Source: CAVQBJ01 sp963710725
GTDB taxonomy: Bacteria > Actinomycetota > Thermoleophilia > Solirubrobacterales > Solirubrobacteraceae
NCBI GenBank assembly: GCA_963710725.1
Contig: CAVQBJ010000001.1
Coordinates: 682,001 to 746,000 of the forward strand
Length of the DNA: 64,000 bases
Direction: 5' to 3'
Made by a program: the position numbers and the translations under genes. This document shows positions 7,569 to 15,901 of the stretch, piece after piece. Within the stretch, counting starts at the first letter, position 1; each line of letters opens with the position of its first letter. The notes beneath the pieces are model-generated. The model was not told where the DNA came from, did no database searches, and was given only the letters and a program-made list of their open reading frames with translations.

Positions 7569-9919
7569 GGCCCTGACGCTACGGCGATGGTGATGGTGTT
7601 CGTGTAGGTCCCCGCGGCTGCGTTCGCCGGTGTGCTCGTCCACCAGTCGAGGGCGAGCGAGACGTCGTCGGTGCCGCTGCCGCTGTTCGACGTGTACAGC
7701 GGTGCCGGCGTTCCGGTGGGAAGGGCGAGCGGATAGGTGGCCGAGTTGCCGGCGGGAGCGGAGCAGGTGCCGGCGCCACCGGCGCAGGTCGCGGTCGGTG
7801 CGGTGGTGGCGGAGGCAGCGCCAGCGGAGCCGTTGAGGACGATCGCGGGGAGCGTGTGCGAGCCCGACGTCAGCGTGGTCGCCGAGACATCCACGTTCCA
7901 TCCGGCGCCCGCCGTGTCATCGACCGTCACCGGCGACGCCTGGTCGCTCGTCTGGTCGAAGCCGTTGAGCGTCACCGACCACGAAAGCGACCCCGGTGCC
8001 ACGATGCCCAGCGTCGTGAACGTGCCGAGCCAGGTGTCGCTCTGGTAGCTGCCGCTGGCCTCACCGCCGAACAGGACCACGTCGTCAGATGTCGAGTCGT
8101 AGGTCATCGCGGGCGTGTCGCGCGCCGCCGGTGAGGTGCCCGGCGACTGCTGCACCCAATCGCCACCGTAGTAGGCCCACGTGTCGGAGACGTCGCCGCT
8201 CGAGGTGGCGCCGCCGAAGATCATCATCTCGGTCGCGGTCGCAGCGCTGCCCATGAACGATCGCGCGGACGGCGAGGTTGCCGGTGACTGCTGCGTCCAC
8301 GTATCGGCCGAGGGGTTGAACAGCCAGGTGTCGCTGTCGTAGGTGGAGCCGTTCTGGCCGCCGAACAGCACGACCTCGTCGGCCGCCGTCCCGTAGGTCA
8401 TCGCCGCGCCCTCTCGCGTCGAGGGAGGACCCGACGGCGACTCCTGCGTCCAGGTGTCGTTCGAGGGCGTGTAGACCCAGGTGTCGTTGTCGTAGGCGGA
8501 GCCGCTGTAACCGCCGAACAGCACGATTTGGCCGGTGGCGGTGTCGTAGGCCATCGACGCGCCGCTGCGCGCCGTGGGGTGAGTGCTGGGAGCCTCCTGC
8601 GTCCAGGTGTCGTTCGAGGGCGTGTAGACCCAGGTGTCGCTGTCGTAGGTTGACCCGTTGACGCCGCCGAACAGCACGATCTGGCTCGTGGCGCTGTCGT
8701 AGGCGATCGCGGCGCGGGTGCGCGCGGCGGGCTTGGTCGACGGGGCCTGGAGCGTCCAGGTGTCGCTCGAGGCCGTGTACAACCAGGTGTCCTGGTCGTA
8801 CGCGGGGGCCGGGCTGTAGAGCAGGTAGTTCGTCGTTGCGTCGACCGCGATGCAGAAGGAGGACGAGACGCAGGACACGTTGCTCAGCTGGGTGCTGCCG
8901 TCGATATCGGAGGCCGAGGACCAGGTCGTGCCGTTATAGGTGAGGGCGTGTCCGGAGCCGTCGACCGTGGCGCAGAACGACGACGACGGGCAGGAGACCC
9001 GCGTCAGGTCGGTCGAGCCATCGATGTCGGAGGCCGCGGACCAGGTCGTGCCGTTGTAGGTGAGCGCGTGCCCCGTGGTGTCGACGGCGGCGCAGAACGA
9101 CGTCGAGGCGCAGGAGATGCCGTCCATCACGTTTGTGCCGTCGATCGTGGTGGCGGCGCTCCAGGTGCCGGTGTACTTGAACGCGTGGCCTTCCGCGTCG
9201 ACCGCCTCACAGAACGACGACGATACGCACGACACGCCGCTCGTCTCGTTGCCGTTGTCCATGAGGGTCGCCCCGGACCAACTCGTACCGTTGTAGGTGA
9301 AGGCGTGCCCGGTTTGGTCGAGCACCATGCAGAACGAGGTCGACACGCACGATACGGCGTACAGCGGGGTACTGCCGTCGATGTCGGACGCCGACGACCA
9401 GGTCGTGCCGTTATAGGTGAGCGCGTGCCCCGTGGTGTCGACGGCGACGCAGAACGACGACGATACGCACGACGCCGCCCACAGCTCGTTCGTGCCGTCG
9501 ATGTCCGAGGGCGCGGACCAGGTCGTGCCGCTGTAGATGGCCGCGTGCCCCGTTCCGTCGACCGCAGCGCAGAAGGACGACGTCGGACAGCTGAGGCCCG
9601 TGGGGCCGTTGGAGTCGAATGACGTCGCCGCTCCCCAGGCGGAGGCACCGAGATACTGACCGCCGAACAGGACGTCCTCACCCGCCGCGCCGTCGTAGGC
9701 CATCGCCGCGCCGAAGCGGGCGGCCGGGGCCGCGGAGGGCGACTGGGACGTCCACGTCGCCGTTGCCGAGGCGCTCGCCACCGGGCCAGCGATGAGGCCG
9801 GCGAGCGAGAGCGCCACCACCGCGACCAGCCGCTCGACGTCACGGCGCGCCGGGCTCCGGCGGTGCGGGCGCGGCCAGTGGCGGCGTCGTGTGGTTGCCC
9901 CGCGGATCTGCCCGTACAT
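7565..9919 (-). CDS. Secreted kelch / Cys-repeat protein with WxL-like C-terminal domain
   Basis: A 784-residue surface protein. A basic N-terminus and hydrophobic segment (about 30-52) form the export signal. Residues 110-372 are seven ~40-residue units of the form SC.S.SFC.AVD..GHA.TYNGT.WS..SDIDGS, each with two Cys. Residues about 373-636 are five to six kelch-type units (ARxGAAMAYD...VLFGG...YDSDTWVY), with an extra half unit at about 55-100 that could close the propeller. The last 148 residues (637-784) resemble the small WxL-like protein at 11399-11983 (GWNVDVSATTLTSGSHTLP, and the terminal TYTNTITIAVASGP). Start ATG 9919 has GGGAGA 7 nt upstream. Its stop overlaps the start of the DUF916-like gene, suggesting an adhesin or carbohydrate-binding protein displayed with that partner (inference). 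Confidence 0.75.
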   Translation of the reverse strand: MYGQIRGATTRRRHWPRPHRRSPARRDVERLVAVVALSLAGLIAGPVASASATATWTSQSPSAAPAARFGAAMAYDGAAGEDVLFGGQYLGASAWGAATSFDSNGPTGLSCPTSSFCAAVDGTGHAAIYSGTTWSAPSDIDGTNELWAASCVSSSFCVAVDTTGHALTYNGTTWSSASDIDGSTPLYAVSCVSTSFCMVLDQTGHAFTYNGTSWSGATLMDNGNETSGVSCVSSSFCEAVDAEGHAFKYTGTWSAATTIDGTNVMDGISCASTSFCAAVDTTGHALTYNGTTWSAASDIDGSTDLTRVSCPSSSFCATVDGSGHALTYNGTTWSSASDIDGSTQLSNVSCVSSSFCIAVDATTNYLLYSPAPAYDQDTWLYTASSDTWTLQAPSTKPAARTRAAIAYDSATSQIVLFGGVNGSTYDSDTWVYTPSNDTWTQEAPSTHPTARSGASMAYDTATGQIVLFGGYSGSAYDNDTWVYTPSNDTWTQESPSGPPSTREGAAMTYGTAADEVVLFGGQNGSTYDSDTWLFNPSADTWTQQSPATSPSARSFMGSAATATEMMIFGGATSSGDVSDTWAYYGGDWVQQSPGTSPAARDTPAMTYDSTSDDVVLFGGEASGSYQSDTWLGTFTTLGIVAPGSLSWSVTLNGFDQTSDQASPVTVDDTAGAGWNVDVSATTLTSGSHTLPAIVLNGSAGAASATTAPTATCAGGAGTCSAPAGNSATYPLALPTGTPAPLYTSNSGSGTDDVSLALDWWTSTPANAAAGTYTNTITIAVASGP
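8012..8803 (-). repeat. Kelch-repeat coding region
   Basis: DNA for roughly five in-frame units of about 53-57 codons. Phrases such as CAGGTGTCG, TCGTAGG and CCGCCGAACAGCACGA recur at a period of about 165-175 bp on the plus strand. The units are conserved in both amino-acid and nucleotide sequence, which points to recent duplication or ongoing recombination. Confidence 0.7.
8804..9592 (-). repeat. Seven tandem 120-bp Cys-repeat units
   Basis: Six full units of 39-40 codons and a shorter seventh. Several copies share long identical runs, for example GACCAGGTCGTGCCGTT and GTGAGCGCGTGCCCCG. The high DNA identity suggests recent unit duplication, so copy number may vary between strains. Confidence 0.75.
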
Positions 9920-10240
9920 GGCCGTGTCTCCCGCTTCTATCGGTACGGTTGCTCCGTCGCTGCGGCAACGCCTGTCGCTCGATTGCTCGTCAGGCTGGCA
10001 TCGGCATTCTCACCGGCGCCATGAGCCCGGGTGCACGCGGGTGGACGTGCGGCCCAACCTGATCGCCGTGACCCGGAGCGCGCGCGATGCCGGGGCCATG
10101 GCAGGCGTTCGCCGAGGTCAACCGCGCGTGCGGCGCTCAAGATCGCCGCTCGCGCGCCGATCTCAGAACCGACCCGGCACGCTGCGTGCAGCGAGAGCCG
10201 GTCGCCAGCCCCGTCCCATCCCTTCCGTTTCCGATCGCCC
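9920..10240. other. Divergent regulatory region between the two arms of the WxL/DUF916 module
   Basis: A 321-bp non-coding stretch separates the minus-strand kelch gene from the plus-strand DUF916-like gene. On the minus strand TTGCCG (complement of 9963-9968) and TACCGA (complement of 9940-9945) are 17 bp apart and could be the promoter of the kelch gene, with its start just ahead of the GGGAGA site. I see no equally good promoter for the plus strand and no convincing reading frame. Confidence 0.4.
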
Positions 10241-11248
10241 ATGCGACTTCGCCATCTCGTCGTCCTTGCCATCACCGGCGCTCTCCTCGTCGGCGCCGAT
10301 TCGCCCGGGATCGCGGGCGCGGAGGCGGTACTCGGCGGATTCAGTGCGCGGCCGCTCGATCCGAGTGGCGACCCGGCGCTGCGCTCGTACTTCAAGTGGG
10401 ACGTGCGGCCCGGTCGTCGCTATGTCGGCATCCTGCTCGTCGGCAACGCCGAGAAGGTGACGGTGCATCTGCGCGTCTATCCACTGGACGGTCTGACCGG
10501 CGTCACCTCCGGCGCCGTGTACCCCACCGGACTGGCCCCTGTGAGCCGTGACGGGCGCTGGCTGACGCCCGACCTCTCGAGCATGACGATCCCGCCGCTC
10601 AGCGAGCGCCCGCTTCGCTTCACCGCGAGGATCCCCGCCGGCGCCCGGCCGGGCGATCACCTCGCCGCGATCGCCTTCGAGAATGCCGACCACCCGCGGA
10701 CGGCCCACGGCTCGATCGCGATCATCGAGGTCATCCGGTCGGCCGTGGCGGTCGAGATGCGGGTCGCCGGGCCGACACACTCGGCGCTCGCCGTGACGGG
10801 CCTCGCTCTGCGCGCGCTGCCGGGGACCGGGATCGCGTCTGCCGTCGTGAACCTGAGTAACACCGGCGACCTGTTCTGCAAGCCGCGCCTGAGCGTCAGC
10901 ATCGCCCGCGGCGGCTCGGCTCCCGTGACCGTCACCCGCCAGCTCGACCTGATCCTCCCCGGCGACAGCATCCCGTTCCCGCTGGCCTGGCCCCAACCGC
11001 TCGCGGCGGGGACGTACGCGATGTCCGCCATCGCAGCCGGCTGCGGACCGGTGACCTCGCTGCGCCGCACGGTCAGTCTCGGCGCCGCCCTGCACGGCGA
11101 CTCGCCCGACGGGGTGGTGCCCGCCGCCGCCCCGGCACGGGCGTCCACGCCATGGCTGCTGATCGGCCTCGTCGGTGGCGTGGGCGTATTCCTCGGATGG
11201 CTGCTGTCGCGGCGCCGGCGCCCGGACGCCCCGAGCTCGAGCGTCTAG
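10241..11248 (+). CDS. DUF916-like secreted, membrane-anchored protein
   Basis: A 335-residue protein. The ATG at 10241 opens a clear signal peptide (MRLRHLVVLAITGALLVGAD), so I prefer it to the in-frame upstream starts. The DUF916-like domain follows: GGFSARPLDPSG, YFKWDVRPGRRYVGILLVGNAE, WLTPDLSSMTIPPLSERPLRF, then IPAGARPGDHLAAIAFEN. The second half contains a beta domain with two Cys (LFCKPRLSV, AGCGPV) that closely matches the protein at 13678-15096 (both have TVTRQLDL.LPGD). A membrane helix at about 305-325 ends in LLSRRRRPDAP. It is followed by the small WxL-like gene in the same direction, the usual WxL/WxLIP pairing. Confidence 0.72.
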   Translation: MRLRHLVVLAITGALLVGADSPGIAGAEAVLGGFSARPLDPSGDPALRSYFKWDVRPGRRYVGILLVGNAEKVTVHLRVYPLDGLTGVTSGAVYPTGLAPVSRDGRWLTPDLSSMTIPPLSERPLRFTARIPAGARPGDHLAAIAFENADHPRTAHGSIAIIEVIRSAVAVEMRVAGPTHSALAVTGLALRALPGTGIASAVVNLSNTGDLFCKPRLSVSIARGGSAPVTVTRQLDLILPGDSIPFPLAWPQPLAAGTYAMSAIAAGCGPVTSLRRTVSLGAALHGDSPDGVVPAAAPARASTPWLLIGLVGGVGVFLGWLLSRRRRPDAPSSSV

Positions 11249-11398
11249 ACAAGTGTTCGACTCGCCGATCGTCGAGTTCGGGCACCGGTGGCTTGACGCG
11301 GGAGGCGCGCGGGTCGACGACAAGTCCGAACCGCCAGGAGCCAGGCTCCCAATGGGGTCCGCAAAGTGGCGTCCGGCACACATGGATGGGACACGGAC

Positions 11399-11983
11399 AT
11401 GACGCATCGATACTGGAGCATCGCGAGAGGGGCGGCGCCGGTCTTGGCGCTCGCTGCGTTGCTGTTCGGGTCGGCCGCGCCCGCAGGGGCCACGACCGCG
11501 AGCGAGCAGATCAACGCGGGGACGCTCTCGTTCATTAACAGCACGCCTGCCAACATCACCTTTCCGGCGACGACGCTGAACGGCACCAACCAGACGCAGA
11601 CGCAGACGCAGGCCTTCGACGTCAGCGACGCCACCGGCACGAACGCCGGTTGGAACATTCAGGCCACGTCGACGACGTTCACCGCCGGCGCGCACACGTT
11701 GCCGACGACCGCCACGACGATCGCGGCGACCCCGACGGACTCGTGCGACGCCTCGTCGACCTGCACGCTGGCCACGAACAGCATCTCCTATGCCTACACG
11801 CTGCCCGCGGCCACGAGCGCACCGACGGCGACCAAGCTGTTCAACGCCGCCGCCAACACGGGCATGGGCGCCCAGACGGTCACCCCGACGTGGACCCTCG
11901 CGATCCCTTCCAGCGCGTGGGCCGGCGGCGCCGGCACCCCGTACACGTCGACCTGGACGCTGACGCTGGTCTCCGGGCCGTAG
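11399..11983 (+). CDS. Small secreted WxL-like domain protein
   Basis: A 194-residue secreted protein with signal peptide (SIARGAAPVLALAALLFGSAAPAGA), then a beta-rich domain. The C-terminus PYTSTWTLTLVSGP fits the distal WxL motif (aromatic, W-x-L, then P), and a nearer TPTWTLAIP and GWNIQATS supply other Trp-x-hydrophobic motifs. Canonical WxL domains carry two such motifs and bind peptidoglycan non-covalently. One Cys pair (CDASSTC) is present. The ATG at 11399 is chosen over GTG 11366 because it opens the signal peptide directly. It shares its domain with residues 637-784 of the kelch protein. The family call rests on motif and gene context; sequence similarity to low-GC WxL proteins looks modest. 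Confidence 0.65.
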   Translation: MTHRYWSIARGAAPVLALAALLFGSAAPAGATTASEQINAGTLSFINSTPANITFPATTLNGTNQTQTQTQAFDVSDATGTNAGWNIQATSTTFTAGAHTLPTTATTIAATPTDSCDASSTCTLATNSISYAYTLPAATSAPTATKLFNAAANTGMGAQTVTPTWTLAIPSSAWAGGAGTPYTSTWTLTLVSGP

Positions 11984-11992
11984 TCGCCTCGG

Positions 11993-12052
11993 CGGCGCGT
12001 CGCGGCTCCGCGACGCGCCGACCGACCGCCGCCGGGCAGGCGGGCGGCGGTC
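11993..12052 (+). terminator. Two tandem GC-rich hairpins after the WxL-like gene
   Basis: The first is a 13-bp perfect inverted repeat (CGGCGCGTCGCGG at 11993-12005 with CCGCGACGCGCCG at 12008-12020). The second is 10 bp (GACCGCCGCC at 12024-12033 with GGCGGCGGTC at 12043-12052). They start 9 nt after the stop codon and precede the diguanylate cyclase. There is no T-tract; the tandem arrangement still suggests termination. Confidence 0.6.
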
Positions 12053-12077
12053 GAGGGGCGGCGATGATCGCTTCGAC

Positions 12078-13676
12078 ATGAGCAAGATCGCCACCACCAC
12101 CGCCGATCTTGTTCCGATCAGCCAGCGGCTGCAGATCCTGCGGCTGTATCGGCTCGTCGTCGTGGCCCTCGTCGCGGCGCTGTGGCTCGGCGATCCCGCG
12201 GCGCGTGGCGCCCCGGCGCGGCTCGTCGCTGCCGTGACCGCCGGCTACGTGCTTGCCACCCTGGCGCTCGAGATCCTCTGGCGCGGGTGGCGGCCACCGG
12301 GCCGGACGCTGCTCGGCGTGCTGGTGATGGTCGACGCCGTCTACCTGGCCTGGGTCTCCTACGGGACTGCCGGCCTCGGCTCGCCGGTCTGCTACCTCAT
12401 CCTGCTGCAGCTGACGACGGTCTCGCTGATCGCGTCGTGGCGCACCGGCGTCAAGCTCGCGATGTTCAACTCGCTGCTGCTGCTCTCGGCCTACTACGCC
12501 GAGCGCGCCCACATCCTCACGCGCCTGGGCAACCCGCACGTCCGGCTCGGCGGCGGGTACCGCGAGCTCGTCGTCACGGCCAGCGTGTTCTGGCTGATCG
12601 CGGTCGCCACCTCGACGCTCGCGGCGATCAACGAGCGCGAGCTGCGCCGTCGCCGCTACGACCTCGAGGCGCTCGCCCGGCTGGCCCTGCGGCTGGAGAC
12701 CGTCGACGAGCTCTCCGCGGTGGGCGCCGTCCTGCTCGCCGAGATCGCCGACGCGTTCGGCTATGAGCACGCGATGCTCATACAGCGACGCGAGGGCCGC
12801 CTGGTTCCGCTCGCCTGGCGCGGCGGGCCCGCCGGCGAGGACGTCGGCTGGGCTGCGTTCGACCCCGTCGACGCACCGGTCGTGACGCAGGCCCTGGAGG
12901 AGAATCGCACGGCGCTGGTGGCGCGCGCGGAGGCCGAGCGCGACGCCGTGATCGCCGCCTGTGCGATGACCACGCGTAACGCGATCGTGGTGCCACTGCA
13001 CGCCGACCGGGCGCTCGGCGCGCTCGTCGTCGAGCACGGCGCGCGTCACGGCTTGCGGGTGGAGCGCCGGGTCGTCTCGATGCTCGAGCGCTTCTGCTCG
13101 CACGCCTCGCTCGTCCTCAGCAACGTCACGCTGCTGATGCAGATCCGCGATCAGGCCACCACCGACATGCTGACCGGCCTCGCGAACCGGCGCGCGCTGG
13201 AGGAGGCGCTCGGGCGCGCCTGCGCCCACGCCGCTCGAGAGCACGAGCCGCTCAGCCTCGCGATGGTCGACATCGACCACTTCAAGGCCTTCAACGACGC
13301 GCACGGGCACCAGCTCGGCGACCGCGTGCTGCAGCTGGTGGGCAAGACGCTCGGGCAGCACACGAGGGCGAGTGACGTGGCGGCCCGCTACGGGGGCGAG
13401 GAGTTCTGCGTGCTGATGCCCGGAATCGGGAGTGAGGCGGCGGCGGAGACGGCCGTTCGCCTGTGCGCGGTGATTGCCGAGGCCTCCGGAGAGCTGTCGG
13501 TCACCGCGAGCTCGGGGGTGGCCTCGCTACCGGTCGGTGGCACCGCGGAGGCTCTCGTCGCGGCTGCCGACGAGGCTCTCTACGCGGCCAAGCGAGCCGG
13601 CCGCAACCGGGTCGTGGTCGGCGGCGCCGGCCCGCCCGAGTCGTCGCTCGCCGCGCCCGGACTCCGTGAGGCCTGA
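12078..13676 (+). CDS. Membrane-bound diguanylate cyclase with GAF-like domain
   Basis: A 532-residue protein that should make cyclic di-GMP from two GTP. Residues about 22-190 hold five to six membrane helices, about 200-355 look like a GAF-type sensor (VPLHADRALGALVVEHG), and about 358-515 are a GGDEF domain with TDMLTGLANRRALEE at its entry. The active-site loop YGGEEF (438-443) is intact, and an RASD inhibitory-site motif (430-433) lies five residues before it, so product feedback is expected. The ATG at 12078 follows the hairpins. The stop is one base before the GTG of the next DUF916-like gene, so the two are probably coupled, placing a c-di-GMP enzyme inside the surface-protein module. 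Confidence 0.93.
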   Translation: MSKIATTTADLVPISQRLQILRLYRLVVVALVAALWLGDPAARGAPARLVAAVTAGYVLATLALEILWRGWRPPGRTLLGVLVMVDAVYLAWVSYGTAGLGSPVCYLILLQLTTVSLIASWRTGVKLAMFNSLLLLSAYYAERAHILTRLGNPHVRLGGGYRELVVTASVFWLIAVATSTLAAINERELRRRRYDLEALARLALRLETVDELSAVGAVLLAEIADAFGYEHAMLIQRREGRLVPLAWRGGPAGEDVGWAAFDPVDAPVVTQALEENRTALVARAEAERDAVIAACAMTTRNAIVVPLHADRALGALVVEHGARHGLRVERRVVSMLERFCSHASLVLSNVTLLMQIRDQATTDMLTGLANRRALEEALGRACAHAAREHEPLSLAMVDIDHFKAFNDAHGHQLGDRVLQLVGKTLGQHTRASDVAARYGGEEFCVLMPGIGSEAAAETAVRLCAVIAEASGELSVTASSGVASLPVGGTAEALVAAADEALYAAKRAGRNRVVVGGAGPPESSLAAPGLREA

Positions 13677-13677
13677 G

Positions 13678-15096
13678 GTGACGCGCGCCCGCCGCGCGGC
13701 GGTCGCGCGGGTGCTCTGCGCGCTCGCGTGCGGCGGTCTCGCCGCCCCGTCCGGAGCCGCCGCCGACACGGGAGGGATCGGTGTGGCCCCCGCGGCGCAG
13801 GGCGGCGTCGATCCGGTCAGTAACGGCTTTCTCGTCGAGACCGCCGCGCCAGGCGGCACCGTCTCGGGCGCCGTCGTGGTCAGCAACTCGACGACGACGC
13901 CCACGCCGGCGAGCGTCTACGCCGCGGACGGCATCACCGCGGTCACCACCGGCGTCGCCTTCGCCGACGACAGCCAGCCTCCGCAGAGCGCGGGCGCCTG
14001 GGTGACGCCGGCGGTCACGAGCGTCGACCTCGCGCCGGACTCCTCACAGACGGTCGGGTTCACCGTGCAGGTGCCCGCGGGCGCGACCCCGGGGGACCAC
14101 GTTGCGGCGATCGTCGTCCAGCAGGCCGCGACGCCCGGCGGCGGTTCGGTCTCGATCAGTCAGGTCGTACGCGGGGTGGTCCCGATCGACGTCCAGGTGA
14201 GCGGCGCGGCCAGCGCGCAGGCGCAGCTGGGCCCAGCCACGCTCGGGACCCTCCCGGGGACGACCCTGCCAGCCGTCCTCGTGCCGATCGTCGACGTCGG
14301 AACGCTGATGTGCCGGCCGACGCTCAGCGTGACGGTGGCCTCCTCGACCGGCGCGAGCTCGACGGTGACCCGCCAGCTCGATCTACTGCTCCCCGGTGAC
14401 AACATCACCTATCCGTTCGCGTGGCCTTCGCCGCTTCCCACGGGGACGTACGACATCACCGCCGCGGTATCCGGCTGCGGCCACGCGACGTCGTCGAACG
14501 CCCCGCCCACGGTCGGCGGCGGCGTCGCCTCGACCCCGGTCACCAGCGCGCCGGTGGCCGGAGGCACGGCCGGCAAGCCGAGCCCCGCCGGCACCGGCTC
14601 GACCGCCAAGGCGCCGTCCGGATCGGTCAAGTCGCAGAAGCCGTCCGGCGGCGGCTCGGCTCCGACCGTCACGTCCACGTCCACGTCGAGCACGGCGCAG
14701 CCGGTGGTCGTGTCGCCGCCCGCGCTCAGCGGGTTGCCGTCGCCGGCGGTGCCGCGAGCGCGACATCCTCGCCACCGCGCGGGGACCGGGTCGTCCCGGC
14801 ATCCGACGGGCGCCGCGCCGGCCCTCACGTCGCATCCGGCCGCCGCCGGGCAGGCTTCGCATCGGACGCGGGCGCCGGACACCGGCGCGCTGGCCACGAT
14901 CCTGCGCACCGCACGCACGGTTCTCACGACGACGGCGTTCCCGCTGGCGCTGCTCGTCGTGATGTTCGGGTTCATCGTGCTGCAGGACGCGATCGACCGG
15001 CGCGACCCCAAGCTCTTGCTCGCGCCCGCCTACGCCGATCCCGAGCTGTCCTTCGGCGGCGATCCTGCCCCGGCCCCCGATCCGAGCGGCGCGTAG
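13678..15096 (+). CDS. Large DUF916-like protein with Ser/Thr/Pro-rich stalk and membrane anchor
   Basis: A 472-residue protein beginning at GTG 13678, with a signal peptide (VARVLCALACGGLAAPSGAAA). Residues about 30-180 carry the DUF916-like pattern (GGTVSGAVVVSNSTTTPTPAS, WVTPAVTSVDLAPDSSQTVGF, VPAGATPGDHVAAIVVQQ). A second beta domain has the same TVTRQLDLLLPGD and two-Cys layout as the protein at 10241-11248. A long Ser/Thr/Pro/Lys/His-rich linker (about 280-415) follows, then a membrane helix (FPLALLVVMFGFIVL) and a short acidic tail that would be cytoplasmic. It follows the diguanylate cyclase by one base. An alternative GTG at 13666 is in frame. Confidence 0.7.
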   Translation: MTRARRAAVARVLCALACGGLAAPSGAAADTGGIGVAPAAQGGVDPVSNGFLVETAAPGGTVSGAVVVSNSTTTPTPASVYAADGITAVTTGVAFADDSQPPQSAGAWVTPAVTSVDLAPDSSQTVGFTVQVPAGATPGDHVAAIVVQQAATPGGGSVSISQVVRGVVPIDVQVSGAASAQAQLGPATLGTLPGTTLPAVLVPIVDVGTLMCRPTLSVTVASSTGASSTVTRQLDLLLPGDNITYPFAWPSPLPTGTYDITAAVSGCGHATSSNAPPTVGGGVASTPVTSAPVAGGTAGKPSPAGTGSTAKAPSGSVKSQKPSGGGSAPTVTSTSTSSTAQPVVVSPPALSGLPSPAVPRARHPRHRAGTGSSRHPTGAAPALTSHPAAAGQASHRTRAPDTGALATILRTARTVLTTTAFPLALLVVMFGFIVLQDAIDRRDPKLLLAPAYADPELSFGGDPAPAPDPSGA

Positions 15097-15204
15097 GCGA
15101 CGGGGCTCGGCCGCGCCCGGATCGGCGGTCGACGTCGGCGGCGCGGCGGCCTGCAGAGCCGGGACTGTCGGCGGGCACGCTCCTCGGCGACACTGTCCGC
15201 GCAG

Positions 15205-15900
15205 GTGGAGGTCGTCGCCCACAACCATTCTCCGCGGCGCGCCGAGTGCGCGGCGGTGACGGCTGCGCTGCGGGATGCGCTGGCCAGCGGCGCCGAGCGC
15301 GTCGAGATCGACGTCGCAGCGGCCGGCGGACGGCTCGTCATCGCCCACGGTGGCCGGGGCGTCGACCGGGCGGCGGCGCTGTCGCTCGAGCAGGCGCTGG
15401 CGGTCATCGGCGCCGGCGACGGTCCGGGGCTGCTCGTCGACGTCAAGGCGCGAGCGGACGGGACGCGGCTCGGTGAGGCCATCGCGGCGCGCGCGCTCGG
15501 GCCGCGGACGATCGTATGCGGTGAGCTGGGACCGGCGATCGAGGCGGCGCGGGCCGGTGGCGCGCTCGCCGCCTGGACGCTGCCGGCCCGGCGCGGAGAT
15601 CACCCCGATGCTCGGTCCGGACCGTGGGGGTCGGCGACCGGGGGGGCGCGCGCCCGCGTGCGCCGCGCCGCGTCCTGGGCGGTCTCCGAGGGCGGGTGCG
15701 CGGCGGTGTGCGTCGAGCGTCGCTTCGTGGACGCGCCGCTCGTCGCGGCCGTCCACGCGGCGGGCGGGCGTGTGTACGCGTGGACGGCCGACCGAGAGCG
15801 CGAACTGCGCCGCCTCACACAGCTCGGCGTCGACGGGCTGATCACGAACGATCCGGTGACGGCACGGCGCGTTCGCGACGCCGCTCGGGAGGCGTCCTGA
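15205..15900 (+). CDS. Glycerophosphodiester phosphodiesterase-like protein
   Basis: A 231-residue TIM-barrel-type protein with the general course of the GDPD family: an N-terminal VVAHNH, EIDV, a later IAHGG, LLVDVK, and a C-terminal YAWTADRERELRRLTQLGVDGLITNDP, which is the most convincing match. Active GDPD enzymes usually have His-Arg at the first motif; here it reads His-Asn-His followed by PRR, and the sequence is short (about 230 against 240-260). Activity is therefore uncertain and the protein may use another substrate. Start GTG 15205 has no clear ribosome site; GACACT ten bases upstream might be a -10 box. It runs with the VOC gene (one base between stop and GTG). Confidence 0.7.
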   Translation: MEVVAHNHSPRRAECAAVTAALRDALASGAERVEIDVAAAGGRLVIAHGGRGVDRAAALSLEQALAVIGAGDGPGLLVDVKARADGTRLGEAIAARALGPRTIVCGELGPAIEAARAGGALAAWTLPARRGDHPDARSGPWGSATGGARARVRRAASWAVSEGGCAAVCVERRFVDAPLVAAVHAAGGRVYAWTADRERELRRLTQLGVDGLITNDPVTARRVRDAAREAS

Positions 15901-15901
15901 G

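Noticed and set aside
8012..9592. Regular repeats that might be a CRISPR array
   Set aside because: The period is 120-170 bp, the repeats keep the reading frame and encode kelch and Cys units, and no cas gene is present.
11366..11398. Upstream GTG start for the small WxL-like protein
   Set aside because: It adds 11 residues ahead of an otherwise complete signal peptide, and no better ribosome site is seen.
10163..13361. Long minus-strand frames across the WxL-like and cyclase genes
   Set aside because: No recognisable domain, low-complexity charged residues; the plus-strand genes explain the region.
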